From Lithobates sylvaticus (Eukaryota; Chordata; Amphibia; Anura; Ranidae): a DNA stretch of 64,000 nt. The translations under genes and the position numbers were made by a program. The stretch covers positions 79,120,073 through 79,184,072 of the forward strand of contig CM053033.1 in assembly GCA_028564925.1 (NCBI GenBank). Reading direction: 5' to 3'. This document shows positions 43,470-53,746 of this stretch, piece by piece (position 1 is the first letter of the stretch; each line of letters begins with the position of its first letter). The notes under the pieces are model-generated. The model ran no database searches, had not been told where the DNA came from, and was given only the letters and a program-made list of their open reading frames with translations.

Positions 43470-44765
43470 CGCCCCCCAATAAAATGGTTAGATTTCCACT
43501 CAGTTTGTGCGCCCCTCCCATGATGGTAAGATATGTCTGTTGCAGTTTGTGTCTCTGCCCCTCCCACAAAGGTGAGATTTCCCTGCATTACTTTGTGTCT
43601 CTGCCCCTCCCACAAAGGTGAGATTTCCCTCCATTACTTTGTGTCTCTGCCCCTCTCACAAAGGTGAGATTTCCCTGCATTAGGTTGTGTCTCTGCCCCT
43701 CTCACAAAGGTCAGATCTCCCTACATTACTTTGTGTCTCTGCCCCTCCCACAAAGGTAAGATTTCTCTGCATTAGGTTGTGTCTCTGCCCCTCTCACAAA
43801 GGTCAGATCTCCCTACATTACTTTGTATCTCTGCCCCTCCCACAAAGGTCAGATTTCTCTGCATTAGGTTTTGTCTCTTCCCCTCCCACAAAGGTGAGAT
43901 TTCCCCCGCATTACTTTGTGTCTCTGCCCCTCCCACTAAGGTGAGATTTCCCTGCATTAAGTTGTGTCTCTGCCCCTCTCACAAAGGTCAGATCTCCCTA
44001 CATTACTTTGTATCTCTGCCCCTCCCACAAAGGTGAGATTTCTCTGCATTAGGTTGTGTCTCTGCCCCTCCCATGATGGTGAGATATCTCTGTTGCAGTT
44101 TGTGTTTCTGCCCCTCCCACAAAGGTGAGATTTCCCTGCATTACTTTGTGTCTCTGCCCCTCCCACCAAGGTGAAATGTCCCTGCATTAGATTGTGTATC
44201 TGCCCCTCCCACAAAGGTGAGATTTCCCTACATTACTTTGTGTCTCTGCCCCTTCTACAAAGGTGAGATTTCTCTGCATTAGGTTGTGTCTCTGCCCCTC
44301 CCACAAAGGTGAGATTTCCCTCCATTACTTTGTGTCTCTGCCCCTCCCACAAAGGTGAGATTTCCCTGCATTAGGTTGTGTCTCTGCCCCTCTCACAAAG
44401 GTGAGATCTCCCTACATTACTTTGTGTCTCTGCCCCTCCCTAAAAGGTGAGATTTCTCTGCATTAGGTTGTGTCTCTGCCCCTCCCACAAAGGTGAGATT
44501 TCCCTGCATTAGGTTGTGTTTCTGCCCCTCCCAGAAAGCTGAGATCTCCCTACATTACTTTGTGTCGCTGCCCCTCCCAGAAAGGTGAGATTTCCCTGCA
44601 TTAGGTTGTGTCTCTGCCCCTCCCACAAAGGTGAGATTTCCCTCCATTATTTTGTGTCTCTGCCCCTCCCACAAAGGTGAGATTTCCCTCCATTACTTTG
44701 TGTCTCTGCCCCTCCCACAATGGTGAGATTTATCTTCATTACTTTGTGTCTCTGCCCCTCCCACA
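43470..44765. repeat. 46-bp minisatellite with 92-bp dimeric order
   Basis: About 28 units of GTCTCTGCCCCTCCCACAAA plus GGTGAGATTTCCCTGCATTACTTTGT. Units ending ATTACTTTGT and ATTAGGTTGT alternate over most of the array, which gives a 92-bp higher-order unit. Confidence 0.95.
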
Positions 44766-44880
44766 GTCCAACATTTTATTCAGACACAGTCAGAGGAAAT
44801 GAAGGCAGCTTCTACTGTGTTGTCTCTTTAGATAACCTACTGTGCTCTGGGAAACCTTTGATAATGTTTATTTGTAAACT
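44766..44880. other. Unassigned spacer
   Basis: Nothing recognised between the minisatellite and the next element. Confidence 0.4.
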
Positions 44881-44888
44881 GTAAATTG

Positions 44889-45820
44889 TAGACATGTGCA
44901 CAACAGAAAAATTCATTTATTTTCGTTTTGTTTCTTTCGTTTCCGTTGATACGTAACGATTTGTAAATTCGTCAGTTGTCGGTGTTCGTATTCGGAGCGA
45001 TTCGTAAATTCGTAAGTCGTCGGTGTTCCTATTCGTAACGATTCGTATTTTCGTAAGAGTTATTTTTTCGTTGATTCGTTTCTCCGTTAGTTTAATTTTT
45101 GTTTATTCGTTTATTCGAAATTTGGACGCATTCGTACTTATTCATACATTCGTAACATTCGTAGATTCGTAATCGGAGCATAATTCATAATTTTATGTAA
45201 TGTGTATACTATTATTACATTTTAAAAGACACGGAAAATTACGTTTTGAAAAAAAAAAGTTACGAATGTACGAATTTTTTCGTTCAATCCATTCGAAGCA
45301 CGTTAAGCAGCGCCATTGTAAGAGACACGGAAAATTACGAATCGCGAAAAAAAAAAAAGTTACGAATGTACAAATTTTTTCGTTCAATCCATTCGAAGCA
45401 CGTTAAGCAGCGCCATTGTAAGAGACATGGAAAATTACGAATCGAAAAAAAAAAAAAAAATAAGTTACGAATGTACGAATCTTTTCGTTCAATCCATTCG
45501 AAGCACGTTAAGCAGCGCCATTGTAAGAGACACGTAAAATTCCGAATCGAAAAAAAAAAAAAAAAAAAGTTACAAATGTACTAATTTTTTCGTTCATTTT
45601 GATTTTTGTTGTTCCTGTTTTCGTTTTTCGGATTTTCTTCTTTCGTAGATTTGTTGTTTCTAATTTTTTTTTCGGATTTTCGTTGTTTTTCGGATACGTT
45701 CGATTCGTTATTCGTTAAAATTTTTAGCGAATCGTTCGTTCATTCGTACGATAGTGAATGAGCGAATATAACGAAAAAAAACTAAAAAACAAAAAAAACG
45801 AAACGAATTGCACATGTCTA
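44889..45820. mobile_element. hAT-like element TAGACATGTGC
   Basis: Perfect terminal inverted repeats TAGACATGTGC / GCACATGTCTA with a perfect 8-bp duplication GTAAATTG (44881-44888 and 45821-45828). It is rich in TTCGTA/TACGAA words and holds a 100-105-bp tandem repeat. No transposase. The termini differ from the CAGNG hAT group. The 8-bp duplication supports hAT. Confidence 0.85.
45192..45600. repeat. 100-105-bp tandem repeat
   Basis: CGTTAAGCAG recurs at 45301, 45401 and 45506. Units differ mainly in poly-A length. Frames through it give lysine-rich peptides that are not credible genes. Confidence 0.92.
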
Positions 45821-45828
45821 GTAAATTG

Positions 45829-46357
45829 TATACATATAGAAAACAGACAAACAAAAGTTAAAAAATGTACTTACCTACCAGGGTGTCACCAGAACTGATC
45901 TTCCCAAAAGGGGCCATAGGCAGCAATAAAAACCTGACAAAGGATCTCTGCTTTCCTTGTTCCATTAATAACAAAAAGAAATGTCTAGAGTTCTGCCTTA
46001 CATAACGCAGTGAAGGATTATCACCGGCTACACCCTGGATGGGTATAATTGTATATTGTTCACCAGATGAGACAGCAGATTCTATGGCATGTAGCAGGTT
46101 TCTGATCCAGGCTGTGCTCCCGGGACATGTCCGGACGTTCCTCCTTCTTTACATTGCCTATGATAAGTGATATACTGCACACTCTGAATGTACAAAATAT
46201 TGGGTCTGCAATGTTCAGGGGAACCAATTAGAATCAAGCTGTCATCCCACTCTCAGGACAGGTAAAGAAATATCACAACATTGACATGGTCACCAACATG
46301 AGTGCACACTGAGCAGATTTCAGCAGGTTAATCCGGACCCGGATGAAGTTCGCACAG
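45829..46357. other. Unassigned sequence
   Basis: No gene or element end is recognised. Confidence 0.5.
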
Positions 46358-46628
46358 GGGTTGATTTACTAAAGGCAAATAGACTGTTCACTTTGCAAAA
46401 TGCAGTCGCACTCTGCAAATGCAGTTGCTCCAGATCTTAGTAAATGAGGTAAAGCTTCACTTTGCAAAGAATACCCAATCACGTGCAAGGAAAATTAAAA
46501 AAGATGAATTTTTGTTTGCACATGATTGGATGATGGAAGTCAGCGGAGCTTCCCCTCATTTACTAAGCTCAGGTGTAACTGCTCTTGCAAAGTGCACAGT
46601 CTATTTTCCTTTAGTAAAAATAAATCCC
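46358..46628. mobile_element. MITE GGGTTGATTTACTAAAGG
   Basis: Ends GGGTTGATTTACTAAAGG and CTTTAGTAAAAATAAATCCC enclose about 271 bp with further inverted blocks (GACTGTTCACTTTGCAAA and TTGCAAAGTGCACAGTC). ACAG on both sides is a possible 4-bp duplication. Non-coding. The superfamily is not clear. Confidence 0.75.
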
Positions 46629-47110
46629 ACAGTGTATGGTCAGCTTTATCCTCAGCATAGAGGCCATTGAAAAAGTAGCACAAGGGGGATTTAAAATATG
46701 ACGTTACCACTCTATTACAAAGCTGATATTATTCATACTTTTTTTAAACCATTTTTAGTTGTCCTTTAAATTTGCTTCTGCTCTTTATCATCTCCTCCAG
46801 TTTCCTGTACGATCCTTCCAGATCAGATCTTACTGAAAAACAGCAGATCCGCTCTTGGGCTCATTAAAATGATTGTAAATGCTTAAAAAACAAAAAACAA
46901 ACAGGTTTATACTTACAGTGACTTGAAATTTTCCACATTTTATCATGTTACAACCAAAGACATAAATGTATTTTATTGGGATTTTATGTGATAGGCCAAC
47001 ACAAAGTGGCACATAATTGTGAAGTGGAAGGAAAATGATAAATGGTTTTCAAACTTTTTTTCAAATAAATATGTGGAAAGTGTGGCGTGCATTTGTATTC
47101 AGCCCCCTTA

Positions 47111-47460
47111 AGGCCCCTTTCACACGGGCGGTCCGTTCAGGTCCGCCTGTCAGTTTTTTTAGGTGGACCTGAACGGACACTCCATAGACCTCTGACATCC
47201 GACCCGCTCTGATCCGAAAAAGTGTGACGGAGGAAATCCCTATTTTTCCATCTGTCTGCGGATCAGATCGGGTGACGACGGACCCTACGGTCCATCGTCA
47301 TCCGATCCCCCATAGGGGAGATCGGCGCTCTGACAGGTCCATCCCTGCACAGAGTGCAGAGACAGACCTGTCATCTTCCTGCTCAGCGGGGGATCGACGG
47401 AGCGATCCCCCGCTGTGCAGAGCGGGCTCCGTACACGGACACGTCTGTGTGAAAGAGCCC
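47111..47460. mobile_element. PIF/Harbinger-like MITE GGCCCCTTTCACACGGGCGG
   Basis: About 350 bp with ends GGCCCCTTTCACACGGG and GTGTGAAAGAGCCC, inserted at TTA in the Tc1-like left region (TTA at 47108-47110 and 47461-47463). GATCGGGTGACGACGG-type repeats inside. Related to, but distinct from, 49334 and 63023. Confidence 0.8.
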
Positions 47461-47681
47461 TTACTCTGATACCCCTAACTAAAATCTAGTGGAATCAATT
47501 GCCTTCAGAAGTCACCTAATTAGTAAATAGAGTTCACCTGTATATAATTTAATCTCAATATAAATACAGTTGTTCTGTGAAGCCATCAGAGGTTTGTTAG
47601 AGAACCTTGGTGAACAAACAGAATCATGAATGCCGAGGAACACACCAGACAGGTCAGGGATAAAGTTGTGGAGAAGTTTAA

Positions 47682-48294
47682 AGTGGAGTTCCACCCACAT
47701 TTTTCATTACTTGCCATGCAGCACTAATGTGCATCCTTAAAATGAATTGGCAATTTTTTTTTTCTGTTCACTTACCTGATTTATGTCTATATCTAATTTC
47801 ACTTCCTCCTTTAGGGGCTGCGGCGCCATACATCATTTCTGGCTTTCCATTGGCTCATGGGAGATCTTGGTCAGCTTGACACGGCACTGCTTCTGTAACA
47901 TTTAACATTGGCGTCTATGGAAAATGTTGGTCAGCTTGACATGGGATTGCTCCAGTGCATGTCAAGCTGACCAAGATTTTTCCATAGAAGCCAATGTTAA
48001 ATGTTACTGGAGCCGGGCTATGTCAAGCTGACCAAGATTGCACCGCACTGCAAATGCGCGAGATTGGCAGGTGCATGCTGTGTAGCCAGCATGCACGGAA
48101 TCCAGGAAGAAGGACACTGCGGCTTCAGAGGCCCACACTGGAGATGGCTGCGCTGTGCAGGAACTTCAAAAGTAAGAAAACGATGCTGCAAAAATAGAAA
48201 ACTGGGCATAGTTTACAGCATACCTTTGTTACATTACATGAGTATTCTAGGGGTACTTTTATATTAAAAGTCATATTTCGACTGGAACTCCGCT
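47682..48294. mobile_element. TTAA element AGTGGAGTTCCA, nested in Tc1
   Basis: 613 bp with ends AGTGGAGTTCCACC and TGGAACTCCGCT. TTAA at 47678-47681 and 48295-48298. A 7-bp duplication TTTAAAG is also possible, but the inverted repeats extend to TTAA. A hairpin of about 160 bp (TGTCAAGCTGACCAAGATT and partner) lies at 47865-48035. Confidence 0.8.
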
Positions 48295-48550
48295 TTAAAG
48301 CAGGGTGAGGTTATAAAAAATATATCCCAAGCTTTGAACATCTCACAGAGCATTATTCAATCCATCATCCGAAAATGGAAAGAGTATGGCACAACTGCAA
48401 ACCTACCAAGACATGGCTGTCCACCTAAACTGACAGGCCGGGCAAGGAGAGCATTCATCAGAGAAGGAGCCAAGAGGACCATGGTAACTCTGGAGGAGCT
48501 GCAGAGATCCACAGCTCAGGTGGGAGCATCTGTCCACAGGACAACTATTA

Positions 48551-48975
48551 TGCCCCATACACACGGTCGGATTTTCCGATGGATTCTGTCCTATCGGACA
48601 ATGTTGTCGTAAATTCCGACCGTGTGTAGGCACCATCGGACAGTTTACATCGGATTGTCTGACGGACAAAGTTCTATCTCCTGCTGGATAAATTTTCCGA
48701 CAACAAAGTCCGATCACACCAATTCCGATCGTGTGTAGCGAATTCCGACGGACAAAGTGCCGCGCATGCTCAGATCACATTACAAGACCAAAGCTATTGG
48801 CTACTAGCCTCTACGTAGTCCCGTCGTAGGCAACAAATGTCACCACGTTCAGAATGATCGGATTTTCCGACAACTTTGTCCGACCGTGTGTATGCAACAC
48901 CAGTGTCGGACTAAATCCGTCGGACCAAATCCGATGGATTTGGTGGTCGGATTTTCCGACCGTGTGTATGGGGCT
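48551..48975. mobile_element. PIF/Harbinger-like MITE AGCCCCATACACAC, nested in Tc1
   Basis: 425 bp of the 1213/37628 family. The flanks are TTA (48548-48550) and TTT (48976-48978), a duplication with one change. Copy II of the Tc1 lacks it at the matching place (ACTATTAGTCGTG, reverse strand near 38420). Confidence 0.9.
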
Positions 48976-49333
48976 TTTGTCGTGCACTCCACAAATCTGG
49001 CCTTTATGGAAGAGTGGCAAGAAGAAAGCCATTGTTGAAAGAAAGCCATAAGAAGTCCTGTTTGCAGTTTACGAGAAGTCACGTGGGGGACACAGCAAAC
49101 ATTTGGAAGAAGGTGCTCTGGTCAGATCAGACCAAAATTTTACTTTTTGGCTTAAAAGCAATAAGCTATGTGTGGCGGAAGACTAACACTGGAAATCACC
49201 CTGAACACACTATACCTACTGTGAAACATGGTGGTGGGGATGCTTCCCTTAAGCAGGGGCAGGAAAGCTGGTCAGAGTTGATGGGAAGATGGATGGAGCC
49301 GAATACAGGGCAATCTTAGAAGAAAACCCCTTA

Positions 49334-49777
49334 GGCCCCTTTCACACCGGGGCGTTTTTCATGCGGTGCAGCGCTAAAAATAGCGCCTGTTCACCGCATG
49401 AAAAAATCCTGCCCCTTTAACTCCAGTGTGAAAGCCGGCGGGCTTTCACACTGGAGCGGTGCGCTAGCAGGATGACAAAAAAAGTCCTGCTAGCAGCATC
49501 TTTGGAGCGGGATAGGAGCGGTGTGTTCACCGCTCCTATACCGCTCCTTCCCATTGATTACAATGGGAGACCGCGGTAAAACCGCGGCAATACCGCCGCA
49601 AAGCGCCGCTACGGCGGCGCTCTGCGGGGGGTGTTTTAACCCTTTTTCGGCCGCTCGCGGGGGGTAAAACCGCACCGCGAGCGGCCGAAAACCGCGGTGA
49701 AAACGACGGTAAAGCAGCGCTAGATATAGCGCTGCTTTACCGTCACCGCGGCTCACCGCCCCAGTGTGAAAGGGGCC
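49334..49777. mobile_element. PIF/Harbinger-like MITE GGCCCCTTTCACACCGGGGCG
   Basis: 444 bp with perfect ends GGCCCCTTTCACAC / GTGTGAAAGGGGCC and TTA on both sides (49331-49333 and 49778-49780). It is GC-rich with long inverted segments (CCGCGGTAAAACCGCGGCAA near 49571). Sister copy at 63023-63463. It stands at the same Tc1 target as the MITE at 37628. Confidence 0.92.
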
Positions 49778-50531
49778 TTAGAGTCTGCAAAAGACTAGAG
49801 ACTGGGGCGGAGGTTCACCTTCTAGCAGAACAACAACCCTAAACATACAGACAGAGCTACGATGGAATGGTTTAGATCAAAGCATATTCATGTGTTAGAA
49901 TGGCCCATTCAAAATCCAGAACTAAATCCAATTAGGAATTCTGTGGCAAGACTTGAAAATTGATATTCACAGATGCTTTCCATCCAATCTGACAGAGCTT
50001 TAGCTATTTTGCAAAGAAGAATGGGCACTCTCTAGAGGTGCAAAGCTGGTAGAGATACCCAAAAAGACTTGCAGCTTTCATTGCAGTGAAAGGTGGTTCT
50101 ACAAAGTATTGACTCAGGGGGGCGAATACAATTACACACCATACTTTTCACATATTTATTTGTAAAAATGTTGAAAACCATTTATCATTTTTCTTTCACT
50201 TTATGTGCCTCTTTGTGTTGGTCTGCTACATAAATTTCCAATAAAATAATCTTATGTTTTTGGTTGTAACTTGACAAAATGTGGAAAGTTTCAAGGATAT
50301 GAATACTTTTTCAAGGCAATGTACAATGGAATTGCACGAAGCTGCCCTAAACCTCCTTTTCTTGGGTTACCCCTTGCACTCCTGGCTCCTCCTCTCTGGC
50401 GAGTGCTCTCAAAGAAATCACTTTTTTTGGGGGCACTCATGTGGATTTGCTCCTGAGCCTTGCTGTCTGCGTCTATAGACACAGACAACGAGACTCGGCC
50501 TAGCCCCTTGCTCCCTCCTCACTGACTTCAA

Positions 50532-51018
50532 AGCGGTTGTATACCCGTTTTGGGTTGTTTTTTTTTGTACACTACCTGCAAGACAAAGTCATAATGAGCT
50601 AGTATGACTAGCATACTAGCTCATTATGCATCACTTACCTCAGATCGGGGCCCCCGACGCCATCCTCTTCTCCCCCTCCAGCCGCATCCATCTCTCCACA
50701 GATACCCTTCCGGGTATCGCCGCTCCGGCCAATCACAGCGCCGCTGCGGCGCTGTGATTGGCCAGAGCGGCGAGGACGTCGCTCCGCGCATGCGCGTGGG
50801 ACACTTCAACTGCGGTGAGCCGCAGTTGTGAATGGGGATTAACCCTGTAAATGCACCGTTGTCTACGGCGCGCATGCGCCGTAAACAACGTTGTAAAACG
50901 TTCTTTTCAAATATCTCCTAAACCGTGCAGGTTTAGGAGATATTTCTTGTACCTACAGGTAAGCCTTAATCTAGGCTTACCTGTAGGTGCAAGTTGAATT
51001 TAAGGGTATACAACCCCT
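50532..51018. mobile_element. TTAA element AGCGGTTGTATACCC
   Basis: 487 bp with ends AGCGGTTGTATACCC and, reversed, AGGGGTTGTATACCC. TCAA (50528-50531, a changed TTAA) stands at the left and TTAA (51019-51022) at the right. A CpG-rich centre with GGCGCTGTGATTGGCC and two consecutive hairpins at 50905-50992. Confidence 0.78.
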
Positions 51019-51229
51019 TTAATTGACAGCAGCAAGAGTCAATGCCTCAGCAAAGCATGTGTGTGGAGAGTGGAGTGGAGAGAAGAGCTGCAGACGTGCA
51101 CAATGCTGGATTAAATAAGGTATCAGGTAAGTAAAAGGGGGGTGAGGGCGGATACTGTTGCCTAAACATTTTTTACCTTAATGCAAGAAATTAAGGTGAA
51201 AAAATGTTTAGGCTTTATAACCGATTTAA

Positions 51230-51635
51230 GCCTATTTCAGCAGATGTTAATCACATTTTGGATGGGAGAAAGATTTCAGATTCTCTCAAAATATAGAACA
51301 TCAAGAACTGAATAATGTTGTGATCACCTTAACTACTCCATCCAGGTAAATGTTACAGTAATCACCAACAATGTGTTGTTTCTGAAAACACATTCCCTGG
51401 AATTCATAGTGTCATGGACAACTCCCCATTACTAATGCCGGTGCTTGTGATAGATTTTTATACCTGTTGGAAACAAGTGTATAGCACCCCTCCAACACCC
51501 CAAAGGCACGATAGAACCCCCAGGGGGTCCCCCACAGGGCTGATTCCATGGCTAAAATGGTGAGGGGGGATTGGGGACCAAAAAAGGTCCCCAAGCACCA
51601 GTCACTTTCGTCTTTAAAATTTTATTACTGAACGG
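51230..51635. other. Unassigned sequence
   Basis: No gene or element end is recognised. GGTCCCCAAGCACC-type wording near 51590 resembles inner parts of the frog hAT-like elements here. Confidence 0.4.
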
Positions 51636-52872
51636 TAGGGATGGGCCCGGTGTTCGATTCGAACCCATGTTCGAATCGAACATCGGCCGTTCGCATCAGA
51701 TTCGTGTGATGTGAACGGTCCACAATGCACTGCGCCAGTCGCAGTGCATTGCTGGCTGATGATTGGCCAAGCATGCACTGTGACCCCGCATGCTTGGCCA
51801 ATAATAGAGCCAGCGGCGAGGAGAGCAATAATTGGCCACAGGCAGGATGCCTGTGGCCAATTATAGCTCAGGGGGTATAGTACACGCCCCACACTATATA
51901 AGGCCGCCGCGCCGGCGGCCTCGTGTAGTGTGTTCCGGCTTGAGGAACAGTGACAGTGTACTGTACATGTACACACTATATGTGAATCATTTCTGTGTGG
52001 GGAAAGAGGAAAAATAGGCAGGGATAGTGTATTCTTCTCAGCCTTTGCTTGTGGGGAAAGTGTAGGGATAGAGGAAAAATAGGCAGGGATAGTGTGTTCT
52101 TCTCAGTGCTGTTCTCTACCAATCCAGCCATCTGCAGGAGTAAGTGTGTGTGTGCTGTGTGAGTATAGCACAGTAGTAGCACACTAAACCACCTTACACT
52201 GTATCTGCCCTGTTGTCACCTAAGACAGCTATCTGCAGGAGTTAGTGTGTGTTGTGTGCCTCCAGCACAGCACAGTATACACCAACAGTCCATACATACA
52301 TACATACATACAGTATATACCTACAGTCCCTGTCTTGTTTGCACCGCCTGTATACTGCGGTTCAGAGTATATAGGGTTTTAGGTATAGGGTTTTATTTTG
52401 GGTGAAGGGTTCCCCTTAATATCCATACAAGACCCAAAGGGGCTGGTAATAGGCTGGGGTAGGGGGGGGGGGATGATGGGGTAGCCATGCCATTTTTCTC
52501 AAAGATTTTCATCCATATTGCCTGGACAAGACATTAAAGCCGCAAGCAGTTTTAAATGGCTTATTTTTTTCCTTTACAAATGTCATTTTGTGCAGGGACA
52601 GTTCTAAGCACGGGAAACACATGTCAGGCATACTTTAGACACCCCCCAGGTACCATATTTAAAGGAATATTTCACTTTTTTTTTTTACTTTATGCATCAT
52701 TAAAATCACTGCTCCAGAAAAAACGTCCGTTTTTAAAACTTCTTTCTGCATTGATACATGTCCCCTGGGGCAGGACCTGGGTCCCCAAACCTTTTTTATG
52801 ACAATAACATGCATATTGGCCGTTCGCAGGTTCTGGTGCGAACCGAACCCGGGGGTGTTCGGCTCATCCCTA
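51636..52872. mobile_element. hAT-like element TAGGGATGGGC
   Basis: The ends TAGGGATGGGCCCG and GCTCATCCCTA are flanked by a perfect 8-bp duplication CTGAACGG (51628-51635 and 52873-52880). Subterminal TTCGATTCGAAC and GTGCGAACCGAACC words occur at the two sides. Its right part (52407-52819) is the module also found in the element at 39918. A CATA microsatellite lies near 52285. No transposase. Confidence 0.9.
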
Positions 52873-52880
52873 CTGAACGG

Positions 52881-53746
52881 TTAAGGGGGTTATGGGTCCC
52901 AGATAGCAGAGCAGATCACTTACAAACTTTCCACATTTGGATCAATGTCCAGCTTCACAATGTCAGAACCTTTAATCCCACCCGGCAACACTATAAGCAT
53001 GTTCCCAAATTTTAGTGCATCCTCTAAGTAAGTCACTATGCGCTTTTGAGAGACCAGTATTCTTCCTGGCTCTCTCAAGCAGAGGGCCTACCTGGGTCTC
53101 CTCCTTGGCACAGCTTCCTCCAGACTGAGCAGGACCACTTCAGCACACGTTAGGCCCAATAGCCTGCTTTGGGGCCTAACAGCAGAGCTTCATCCGCCAG
53201 CAACTAGGCCTCTCTAGGGAAACAGAGCGAGCACATGGCCTGTCCCAAATATGCTTTAGATGTATCTGCATTGTCAATCCTTTTGATACATCTGATATTT
53301 GTAGGGTATACAAAGTACAAATCTAAGATATGATGTCAACGCATGTATTGATTATTGTTCACCATCAGATCCACCGCCCTTGTGACTGAAAGTAGAAAGC
53401 AGTGGGAGGATTCTATAGCTGCTACTGGACTGAACCACGCTATAGAATGCACCCACTGCTGTCCCCTGTCGATTACAAGGTAAGTGAACCTTATGGGAGA
53501 CTAATCACTCAGAATTACCCATCAGGCCACAGTCAGTATGCCCCTGCATCAGGGTTGCTAGGGTGCTGGCAATACAATAATAAAGTTAAAAACACAACAC
53601 CTTCCCCCCATAACTCTGGCCTATCTGTATGGCTTTGGATGAAGCTGGCTGAGCTTGCTTTCAACTATTCACTAATAGCTTTGCTAGGTGTGCAGTGTTT
53701 GGGACCTTTCTCTATGCATGTCCACAGTATTGAGGACTCCTGCCTG
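52881..53746. other. Unassigned sequence
   Basis: No element end is recognised. A frame at 53402-53749 has no known domain. Confidence 0.45.

Larger units (their letters stand above)
46916..50321 (+). pseudogene. Tc1-like element (copy I) with both ends and four insertions
   Basis: Starts CAGTGACTTGAAATTTTC after TA and ends CTTTTTCAAGGCAATG before TA. Minus its four inserts it is about 1.55 kb, the usual Tc1 length. The transposase begins near MNAEEHTRQVRDKVVEKFK (47626). The helix-turn-helix piece (SQSIIQSIIRKWKEYG) lies at 48340-48400. The first catalytic region KVLWSDQTKILLFG is near 49110. [11 protein letters not shown] near 49210 is followed by a short deletion of the next conserved block. 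The C-terminal part lies at 49780-50110. Insertions, stops and frameshifts make it inactive. Copy II is at 37341-38775. Confidence 0.9.
46868..51225. mobile_element. TTAA element hosting a seven-element nest
   Basis: The left end AATGATTGTAAATGC follows TTAA (46864-46867). The right end, reversed, is ATCGGTTATAAAGCC before TTAA (51226-51229). It resembles the AGTGATTGTAAAG family. A Tc1-like element (46916-50321) and a TTAA element (50532-51018) are inserted in it. The own sequence that remains is about 460 bp. Confidence 0.65.

Noticed and set aside
45200-45584. Lysine-rich frame of 112 residues
   Set aside because: It comes from the 100-bp tandem repeat with poly-A runs.
51655-51690. tRNA T-arm-like GTTCGATTCGAAC
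   Set aside because: No acceptor or anticodon arms fit around it. It is a subterminal palindrome of the hAT-like element.
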